NCBI GenBank assembly: GCA_002373595.1
Contig: DFKT01000065.1
Location: 6,306-11,669, forward strand
Direction: 5' to 3'
DNA: 5,364 bases
Origin: Lachnospiraceae bacterium UBA3638
Lineage (GTDB): Bacteria > Bacillota > Clostridia > Lachnospirales > Lachnospiraceae
Both the position numbers and the translations under genes were made by a program. The notes under the pieces are model-generated. The model saw only the letters and a list, made by a program, of their open reading frames with translations, ran no database searches and was not told the origin of the DNA. Positions 1 to 5,364 of this stretch are shown one piece after another; position 1 is the stretch's first letter, and each line of letters begins with the position of its first letter.

Positions 1-716
<716 letters not shown>

Positions 717-723
717 GGATAAC

Positions 724-729
724 TCCTTT
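724..729 (-). promoter_or_regulatory. ribosome binding site deciding a TTG start
   Basis: Read on the minus strand the sequence is AAAGGAGTTATCC followed by TTG. The AAGGAG core is 7 bases from the TTG. This supports TTG at 714-716 as the true start of the two-segment membrane protein. Confidence 0.75.
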
Positions 730-734
730 CGGGA

Positions 735-763
735 TTGGATTTACAAGGCATATAATAGATAAT
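735..763 (+). promoter_or_regulatory. candidate promoter for the rightward membrane-protein gene
   Basis: TTGGAT (735-740, 3 of 6 to TTGACA), a 17-base spacer and GATAAT (758-763, 5 of 6 to TATAAT) form a plausible rightward promoter. An alternative -10 is the perfect TATAAT at 751-756, but its upstream region (TTCGGG) is a poor -35. Either choice overlaps the leftward promoter almost completely, so polymerase probably cannot occupy both at once. The predicted start near 770 leaves about 35 bases before the ATG at 805. The rightward call is weaker than the leftward one. Confidence 0.4.
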
Positions 764-780
764 TATTTCTGACTTGGCAA
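752..780 (-). promoter_or_regulatory. sigma-A-like promoter for the leftward membrane-protein gene
   Basis: On the minus strand there is a -35 hexamer TTGCCA (plus 775-780, 5 of 6 to TTGACA), a 17-base spacer, and a -10 hexamer TATTAT (plus 752-757, 5 of 6 to TATAAT). The predicted transcript start is near 745, giving a leader of about 30 bases that contains the strong ribosome binding site. The -35 lies inside an 11-base palindrome at 772-782. Confidence 0.6.
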
Positions 781-782
781 GT
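772..782. repeat. short palindrome overlapping the leftward -35 element
   Basis: ACTTG-G-CAAGT is a perfect inverted repeat with 5-base arms around one central base. It covers the -35 hexamer of the leftward promoter and lies near the expected start of rightward transcripts, a suitable place for an operator. It is short enough to arise by chance, and no matching regulator is encoded in the window. Confidence 0.25.
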
Positions 783-804
783 TTTTCATCGATTACATTA
801 TTCT

Positions 805-2097
805 ATGGACAGAGCAGACACCGAAAAAAACAGATCGATAACGGAGATGATAAGGATCCCGGCAGCAGTCCTTTTGGGATATCTGTCTCTTATGGCTGCG
901 CTTGCGAGTGTGCATACGAACGGGACAGATTTCCACGGACATACATATGTCTATATGTCTCTTTTTACGGAGAGGAGCTTCGCTGACGGATGGATGGCCG
1001 TGCCCTATTGCCTGTGGCATATGATCACACTGGGGGTGCATAAGCTCTTTCACATCCCGATGGATTACAGCGCTGCATATACAGGTGTCTTTTTCTTTCT
1101 GGCATCATTTCTCATATCCGAGAAGATGATCAGGTCATATCTTGAATATAAGCAGGTGAGGAAGGCGCCTCAGGCTGCGTTTCTTGCAGCGGTGGGTCTT
1201 TCCCTTATCCAGGGCATCCATCTGGATTGGGTGCAGGCAGGAGAGAGATACCTCGGGCTTTTTTCGATGAATCCTTTCCACAATCCTACCCAGATGTGCG
1301 TCAAGCCATTCGGATATATAGCATTCGGTCTGATCCTTGATATATGGAGAAGGACTAAGAAGAATCCCGAAGCGCCGATATTTTTCCCCGGAGCGTTCGG
1401 AAAAGAAGACGGAAAGAATACAAAAGCATATGTTATTTTTGGCTTTATCCTATTTCTCTCAACTCTTGCAAAGCCCACCTTCGCCGAGATGCTGATCCCG
1501 GCAGCAGGTATAGTCATGGCTGTTAATCTCGTGGGAAAGCTGATAACCGACAGAAAAGATGCCGGCAGGTATTTTATGCTGTGCCTTAAGATGCTGGCGG
1601 CGGTGCTTCCTGCTCTTATATACATACTGGTCTCTGCGCTCGGATATTTCCTCTTCGGGGGAAGCTTTCAGGCGGATAGTTCGGTCATGATAACCCGTCC
1701 CTTCGAAGTATGGAGATTTTTCTCGGACAATTGCGTACTTTCGATATTCCTGGGGATGGCGTTCCCTCTGTATATGCTGCTCATAGATGGGAAGTATTTT
1801 ACAGGTACGGATGAAGGAAAACTCGCCTTTGCAGGGTATCTCACAGGACTTGTCCAGGCGGTATTTTTGGGAGAGGGCGGTATAAAGTTCTCATACGGCA
1901 ATTTCATGTGGACGATGATGAGCGGAATGCAGCTTTTCTGGCTCATGGCGGTGTCCAGACTCTGCACGCTGGAAGAAAAGGCGGCAGAAACAAAGGGAAA
2001 ACGCATAGCTCTTGGCGCAGGATGGGTGCTTTTTGCACTTCATGTCCTGTGCGGTATCATCTATATCGTCGAAATGGGGTTTTTGCATAAATTCTGA
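805..2097 (+). CDS. polytopic membrane protein, unassigned, GT-C glycosyltransferase-like
   Basis: This 430-residue protein is dominated by hydrophobic segments. I count about 11-12, at roughly residues 17-37, 63-82, 89-104, 122-138, 165-181, 207-222, 229-247, 258-284, 310-327, 340-356, 366-385 and 401-423. Distinctive polar motifs lie between or at the edge of segments: TDFHGHTY at 41-48, NPFHNPTQMCVKPFG at 156-170, and AKPTF at 222-226. The architecture, with an Asp (D42) in the first loop between segments 1 and 2, resembles GT-C glycosyltransferases that use lipid-linked sugars. The HNPT and AKP(T/S)F patterns seem familiar from uncharacterised Firmicutes membrane proteins. Both points are inference. 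The ATG at 805 has no clear Shine-Dalgarno. The in-frame ATG at 847 has GGAG directly abutting it, which is too close, so the start is uncertain by up to 14 residues. It is divergent from the two-segment membrane protein and lies 50 bases before the cyclohydrolase. A transporter or O-antigen-type flippase is a less likely alternative. Confidence 0.85.
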   Translation: MDRADTEKNRSITEMIRIPAAVLLGYLSLMAALASVHTNGTDFHGHTYVYMSLFTERSFADGWMAVPYCLWHMITLGVHKLFHIPMDYSAAYTGVFFFLASFLISEKMIRSYLEYKQVRKAPQAAFLAAVGLSLIQGIHLDWVQAGERYLGLFSMNPFHNPTQMCVKPFGYIAFGLILDIWRRTKKNPEAPIFFPGAFGKEDGKNTKAYVIFGFILFLSTLAKPTFAEMLIPAAGIVMAVNLVGKLITDRKDAGRYFMLCLKMLAAVLPALIYILVSALGYFLFGGSFQADSSVMITRPFEVWRFFSDNCVLSIFLGMAFPLYMLLIDGKYFTGTDEGKLAFAGYLTGLVQAVFLGEGGIKFSYGNFMWTMMSGMQLFWLMAVSRLCTLEEKAAETKGKRIALGAGWVLFALHVLCGIIYIVEMGFLHKF

Positions 2098-2111
2098 AAT
2101 TATGATAATAT
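2083..2111 (+). promoter_or_regulatory. weak candidate promoter for the purine gene pair
   Basis: TTGCAT (2083-2088), a 17-base spacer and TAATAT (2106-2111) with a TG extended -10 (2103-2104) form a marginal sigma-A-like promoter overlapping the end of the membrane-protein gene. Other -10-like strings here, TATGAT at 2101-2106 and GATAAT at 2104-2109, lack good -35 partners. The leader would be about 30 bases, too short for a purine riboswitch. Read-through from the upstream gene is equally possible. Confidence 0.3.
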
Positions 2112-2147
2112 TTACGATGCGCCTTAATCAGGAAAAGAGGAAGAAAA

Positions 2148-2858
2148 ATGTCTAAGATCTTAAAAGAAAAACTCGAAAACAACGCATATCCCGGACGCGG
2201 GATCGTGCTCGGAAAGAGTGCGGACGGAAAGAAGATAGCCATCGCGTACTTTATCATGGGAAGAAGCTCAAACAGCCGTAACAGAGTGTTTGTAACGGAG
2301 GGAGAGGGCATTCGCACCCGGGCATTTGATGAGAGCAAGCTCGAAGATCCGAGCCTTATCATCTATGCGCCCGTAAGAGTACTCGGTGATCTCACCATAG
2401 TCACCAACGGTGATCAGACCGATACGATATATGACGGAATGAAAGCCGGAAAGACCTTTGAAGAGTCATTAAGATGCAGGGAATTCGAGCCCGATGCGCC
2501 CAACTACACTCCTCGTATATCCGGTGTTGTAAATGTTAAGGACGGAAAGGCAGATTATGCACTTTCTATCTTAAAGAGCAATAACGGAGATCCCGATCAG
2601 TGCCTGAGATTTACATATGCTTATGAGAATCCCAAGGCAGGAGAGGGACATTTCATACATACATATATGCAGGACGGCAATCCGCTTCCTTCTTTTGAGG
2701 GAGAGCCCGAGATCGTCGATATCCCCGATGATATGGATGCATTTGCCGATACCGTATGGAATGCACTCAATCCGGACAATAAGGTTTCGCTTTTCATCAG
2801 ATATATAAATATCGCGGACGGAAAGGCACAGACCAGGATATATAACAGAAATAAATGA
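2148..2858 (+). CDS. purO: IMP cyclohydrolase, PurO family
   Basis: This 236-residue cytosolic protein resembles the PurO family of IMP cyclohydrolases (known from methanogens, with bacterial members), which close the ring of FAICAR to give IMP. PurO enzymes have an NTN-hydrolase-type fold unrelated to the cyclohydrolase domain of PurH. Family-like features are PGRGI at residues 15-19, then AYFIMGRSSNSRNRVF at 33-48, TNGDQTDTIYDG at 86-97, EPDAPNYTPRISG at 114-126, and a Gly-rich stretch around ENPKAGEGHF at 160-169. The length is somewhat above that of archaeal PurO (about 200). The ATG at 2148 has AGAGGA at 2136-2141, 6 bases upstream. The next gene, 37 bases downstream, is an AICAR formyltransferase lacking its own cyclohydrolase domain. 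That context strongly supports the call: together they make one complete PurH-equivalent. The symbol follows the archaeal gene; it is family-level recognition and active-site residues were not individually verified. Confidence 0.9.
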   Translation: MSKILKEKLENNAYPGRGIVLGKSADGKKIAIAYFIMGRSSNSRNRVFVTEGEGIRTRAFDESKLEDPSLIIYAPVRVLGDLTIVTNGDQTDTIYDGMKAGKTFEESLRCREFEPDAPNYTPRISGVVNVKDGKADYALSILKSNNGDPDQCLRFTYAYENPKAGEGHFIHTYMQDGNPLPSFEGEPEIVDIPDDMDAFADTVWNALNPDNKVSLFIRYINIADGKAQTRIYNRNK

Positions 2859-2864
2859 TCGGCT

Positions 2865-2881
2865 CTGCGGTAACCCCGCGG
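2865..2881 (+). other. small GC hairpin between the two purine genes
   Basis: CTGCGG (2865-2870) can pair with CCGCGG (2876-2881) around the loop TAACC, giving six pairs including one U-G. No T-run follows, so it is not a rho-independent terminator. It ends five bases before the GGAGGAG ribosome binding site (2887-2893). It could affect translation or processing of the joint transcript, or mean nothing. Confidence 0.3.
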
Positions 2882-2895
2882 CGCATGGAGGAGAT

Positions 2896-4074
2896 ATGAA
2901 AGAGATAGAACTTAAATACGGCTGTAACCCCAACCAGAAGCCTTCCAGGATCTATATGGAAAACGGTGCGGAGCTTCCCGTTACGGTGCTTAACGGACGC
3001 CCCGGATATATCAATTTCCTGGATGCTTTCAACGGATGGCAGCTTGTAAATGAATTAAAGAAGGCAACGGGACTTCCCGCAGCGACCTCTTTCAAGCATG
3101 TTTCGCCCGCAGGCGCAGCGGTTGGAAAGCCCCTGAGCGATACTCTTGCCAAGATCTACTGGGTCGATGATCTGGGAGAACTCACACCACTCGCAAGTGC
3201 TTATGCGAGAGCAAGAGGCGCTGACAGAATGAGCTCTTTCGGCGATTTCATCGCTCTTTCGGATGAGTGTGATGAGTGCACGGCAAAGCTTATAAAGAGA
3301 GAGGTCTCCGACGGAGTCATCGCTCCCGGTTTTTCGGAGAAAGCGCTTGAGATCCTTAAATCCAAAAAGAACGGAAACTACAATGTAATACAGATAGATC
3401 CTTCATATGTTCCCGAGGAGCTTGAGAAGAAGCAGGTTTACGGCGTCACCTTTGAGCAGGGAAGAAATGAACTTAATGTAGATGATGTGCTTCCCGGCAA
3501 TATCGTTACCGCCAAGAAGGATATACCCGAGGATGCACTTATCGATATGAAGATATCCCAGATCGTGCTCAAATATACCCAGTCCAACTCAGTTTGCTAT
3601 GTAAAGGACGGTCAGGCGATCGGTATCGGTGCGGGACAGCAGTCGAGGATCCACTGCACGAGACTTGCAGGAAGCAAGGCTGACAACTGGTACTTAAGAC
3701 AGTCGCCTCAGGTAATGGGACTTAAGTTTGCGGACGGACTCGGACGCGCCGACAGAGACAATGCGATCGATGTATATGTGGGAGATGAGTACGAGGATGT
3801 TCTTGCTGAAGGAACATGGCAGAGGATATTCAAAGAAAAGCCCGCTGTATTTACCCGGGAGGAGAAGAGAAAGTGGCTCGATACCATGACCGATGTAACT
3901 CTCGGATCGGATGCTTTCTTCCCGTTCTCCGATAATATCGAGAGAGCACATAAGAGCGGTGTTAAGTATATCGCTCAGCCCGGCGGTTCTGTAAGAGATG
4001 ATGCCGTCATCGAGTGCTGTGATAAGTACGGAATGGTCATGAGCTTCACCGGCATCAGACTCTTCCATCATTGA
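2896..4074 (+). CDS. purH: stand-alone AICAR formyltransferase (PurH C-terminal domain type)
   Basis: This 392-residue cytosolic enzyme transfers a formyl group from 10-formyl-THF to AICAR, giving FAICAR, the penultimate step of IMP synthesis. It corresponds to the transformylase domain of PurH/ATIC and lacks the roughly 200-residue N-terminal MGS-like cyclohydrolase domain. Visible hallmarks are KYGCNPNQKP at residues 7-16, the catalytic Lys-His pair K67-H68 in SFKHVSPAGAA, and N231 in LKYTQSNSVCY. GIGAGQQSRIHCTRLAG lies at 243-259, SDAFFPF at 338-344, QPGGSVRDD at 361-369, and the RLFHH C-terminus at 388-392. Several of these are closer to human ATIC than to E. coli PurH. GGAGGAG at 2887-2893 supports the ATG at 2896. 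The gene is not a broken purH: it has its own start and ribosome binding site, and the upstream gene is the non-homologous PurO-type cyclohydrolase. The two are probably co-transcribed. Confidence 0.95.
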   Translation: MKEIELKYGCNPNQKPSRIYMENGAELPVTVLNGRPGYINFLDAFNGWQLVNELKKATGLPAATSFKHVSPAGAAVGKPLSDTLAKIYWVDDLGELTPLASAYARARGADRMSSFGDFIALSDECDECTAKLIKREVSDGVIAPGFSEKALEILKSKKNGNYNVIQIDPSYVPEELEKKQVYGVTFEQGRNELNVDDVLPGNIVTAKKDIPEDALIDMKISQIVLKYTQSNSVCYVKDGQAIGIGAGQQSRIHCTRLAGSKADNWYLRQSPQVMGLKFADGLGRADRDNAIDVYVGDEYEDVLAEGTWQRIFKEKPAVFTREEKRKWLDTMTDVTLGSDAFFPFSDNIERAHKSGVKYIAQPGGSVRDDAVIECCDKYGMVMSFTGIRLFHH

Positions 4075-4098
4075 CAGCCTGGGACATACGAAAATAAT
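4071..4098 (+). promoter_or_regulatory. sigma-A-like promoter for glnS
   Basis: A perfect -35 TTGACA (4071-4076) includes the TGA stop codon of the AICAR formyltransferase gene. After a 16-base spacer comes AATAAT (4093-4098, 5 of 6 to TATAAT). The predicted start is near 4104-4106, giving a leader of only about 16 bases with AGGA at 4107-4110 close to its 5' end. This suggests that glnS is transcribed independently of the purine genes. There is no room for a T-box leader. Confidence 0.6.
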
Positions 4099-4120
4099 CA
4101 GTATTTAGGATACGGACAAA

Positions 4121-5364
4121 ATGGAAGAAAAAGAGACTCTTGAAAAGCAGTCAAGAAACTTCATAGAAAGAGAGATAGACAAGGACCTTGAGGAAGGTGT
4201 ATACGATCATGTCCAGACGCGTTTTCCTCCCGAACCCAACGGATATCTCCATATAGGACATGCCAAGAGCATACTTCTGAATTACGGTATGGCACAAAAA
4301 TACGGAGGAAAGTTCAACCTCCGCTTTGATGATACCAACCCGACCAAGGAGAAGACTGAGTTTGTCGAGTCGATAGAGCGCGATGTAAAGTGGCTCGGAG
4401 CAGATTGGGAAGACAGACTTTTCTTTGCGTCGAGCTATTTTGATCAGATGTATGAGGGCGCTGTAAAGCTTATCAAAAAGGGAAAGGCATATGTATCCGA
4501 TCTTTCCGCTGATGAGATAAAGGAGTACAGGGGATCGTTTGATACCCCCGGAAAAGAAGATCCTTCCAGAGAGAGAAGTATTGAGGAGAACCTTCAGCTT
4601 TTCACCGATATGAAGGACGGAAAGTATGCGGACGGAGAGAAAGTGCTCCGTGCCAAGATAGATATGGCATCGCCCAATATCAACATGCGCGATCCCGTTA
4701 TCTACAGGGTCGCACATATGACTCATCACAATACGGGTGACAAGTGGTGCATCTATCCGATGTATGACTTCGCACATCCGATCGAGGATGCGATAGAGGG
4801 TATCACTCACTCGCTCTGCACACTTGAATTTGAAGACCACAGACCTCTCTATGACTGGGTAGTAAGGGAACTTGAGTATCCCAATCCTCCCCGTCAGATA
4901 GAGTTTGCAAAGATGTATCTTACCAATGTTGTTACCGGTAAGAGATATATCAAGAAATTGGTAGAGGACGGTATAGTCGACGGATGGGATGATCCCAGGC
5001 TTGTATCCATCGCAGCACTCCGGAGGAGAGGATTTACTCCCGAGTCGATAAAGATGTTTGTGGAGCTCTCGGGAATATCAAAGTCCCAGGCTTCCTCCGA
5101 TTATGCCATGCTTGAGTATTGCATCAGGGAAGACTTAAAGCCCAAGGCAAAGAGACTGATGGCGATCCTCGATCCTATAAAGCTTATCATAGACAACTAT
5201 CCCGAAGGACAGACAGAGGAACTTCCTGCGATCAACAATCCAGAGAATGAGTCGCTCGGAAGCCGCACGATTCCCTTCGGAAAGACGCTTTACATTGAGA
5301 GAGATGACTTTATGGAGGAGCCTCCCAAGAAGTATTTCAGGCTTTTCCCCGGAAACGAAGTAAG
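4121..5364 (+). CDS. glnS: glutaminyl-tRNA synthetase (3' end beyond the window)
   Basis: This reading frame is open from the ATG at 4121 to the window edge: 414 codons of a protein normally about 550 residues. It is a class I synthetase that charges tRNA-Gln with glutamine in the cytosol. [17 protein letters not shown] at residues 34-50 contains the HIGH signature (44-47), and [11 protein letters not shown] lies at 67-77. The glutamine-pocket residues known in E. coli GlnRS (R30, D66, Y211, H215) appear with a constant offset of +4 as R34, D70, Y215 and H219. [15 protein letters not shown] at 233-247 keeps the Asp (D239) equivalent to acceptor-stem-contacting D235. These points favour GlnRS over GluRS. 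The second class I signature is diverged: TGKRY at 272-276 where E. coli has MSKRK. The anticodon-binding beta-barrel begins near residue 340 and is cut off. AGGA at 4107-4110 is a modest ribosome binding site 10 bases from the ATG. Confidence 0.96.
   Translation, partial: MEEKETLEKQSRNFIEREIDKDLEEGVYDHVQTRFPPEPNGYLHIGHAKSILLNYGMAQKYGGKFNLRFDDTNPTKEKTEFVESIERDVKWLGADWEDRLFFASSYFDQMYEGAVKLIKKGKAYVSDLSADEIKEYRGSFDTPGKEDPSRERSIEENLQLFTDMKDGKYADGEKVLRAKIDMASPNINMRDPVIYRVAHMTHHNTGDKWCIYPMYDFAHPIEDAIEGITHSLCTLEFEDHRPLYDWVVRELEYPNPPRQIEFAKMYLTNVVTGKRYIKKLVEDGIVDGWDDPRLVSIAALRRRGFTPESIKMFVELSGISKSQASSDYAMLEYCIREDLKPKAKRLMAILDPIKLIIDNYPEGQTEELPAINNPENESLGSRTIPFGKTLYIERDDFMEEPPKKYFRLFPGNEV

Noticed and set aside
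1170..1625. A 151-residue open frame on the minus strand
   Set aside because: It is antisense to the polytopic membrane protein. The plus frame has coherent membrane segments throughout, so the minus frame is a shadow.
2098..2147. A purine riboswitch or PurR-box region before the PurO-type gene
   Set aside because: Only 50 bases separate the genes, too short for a purine riboswitch plus expression platform, and no PurBox-like repeats were seen.
2865..2881. A rho-independent terminator between the two purine genes
   Set aside because: A GC hairpin is present but is followed by a GC-rich ribosome binding site region and no run of T.
2885..2899. A five-codon open frame (ATG GAG GAG ATA TGA) overlapping the start of the AICAR formyltransferase gene
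   Set aside because: It consists mostly of the ribosome binding site itself, has no binding site of its own, and is too short to call as a leader peptide.
3694..4071. A 125-residue open frame on the minus strand
   Set aside because: It lies wholly inside the conserved AICAR formyltransferase gene on the opposite strand and shows no family features.
2896..4074. The possibility that this is a truncated or frameshifted bifunctional purH
   Set aside because: It has its own start codon and strong ribosome binding site, the full length of the transformylase domain, and a neighbouring PurO-type gene that supplies the missing activity.
4151..4840. A 229-residue open frame on the minus strand
   Set aside because: It is antisense to glnS, whose frame is supported by strong family motifs over the entire stretch. 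The minus frame has no recognisable domain and is a codon-bias shadow.

Overview
The window looks like chromosomal DNA from a Clostridia-type Firmicute, most likely a gut or rumen Lachnospiraceae or close relative. The evidence is threefold. Codon use is moderate in GC and rich in AGA/AGG arginine and ATA isoleucine codons. Most genes have GGAGG-like ribosome binding sites and sigma-A-like promoters. The glutaminyl-tRNA synthetase and the split PurH arrangement resemble what I recall from that group. This is recall and not a database result, so genus is not called.

Layout: (1) 1-135 (+) is the C-terminal end of IMP dehydrogenase (guaB). (2) 117-716 (-) is a membrane-anchored protein of unknown function that converges on guaB and overlaps its end by 19 bp. 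(3) 717-804 is a compact divergent promoter region. (4) 805-2097 (+) is a polytopic membrane protein of about 11-12 segments, not assigned to a known family but with a GT-C glycosyltransferase-like look. (5) 2148-2858 (+) is a PurO-type IMP cyclohydrolase. (6) 2896-4074 (+) is a stand-alone AICAR formyltransferase, equivalent to the C-terminal domain of PurH. (7) 4121-5364 (+) is glnS, cut by the window end, with its own good promoter overlapping the stop codon of the preceding gene.

The two complete purine genes together carry out the last two steps of de novo IMP synthesis (AICAR to FAICAR to IMP). In E. coli and B. subtilis one bifunctional protein, PurH, does both. Here the cyclohydrolase half is replaced by an unrelated PurO-family enzyme encoded next door. 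GuaB, at the left edge, uses the IMP for the GMP branch. The purine genes are therefore clustered but interrupted by a divergent pair of membrane-protein genes. glnS is a housekeeping neighbour and probably an independent transcription unit.

No RNA genes, CRISPR arrays, insertion sequences, attachment sites, origins or convincing rho-independent terminators were seen. I do not see a clear new biological system. The least explained part is the divergent membrane-protein pair at 117-2097, and the most biochemically distinctive part is the split PurH module at 2148-4074.
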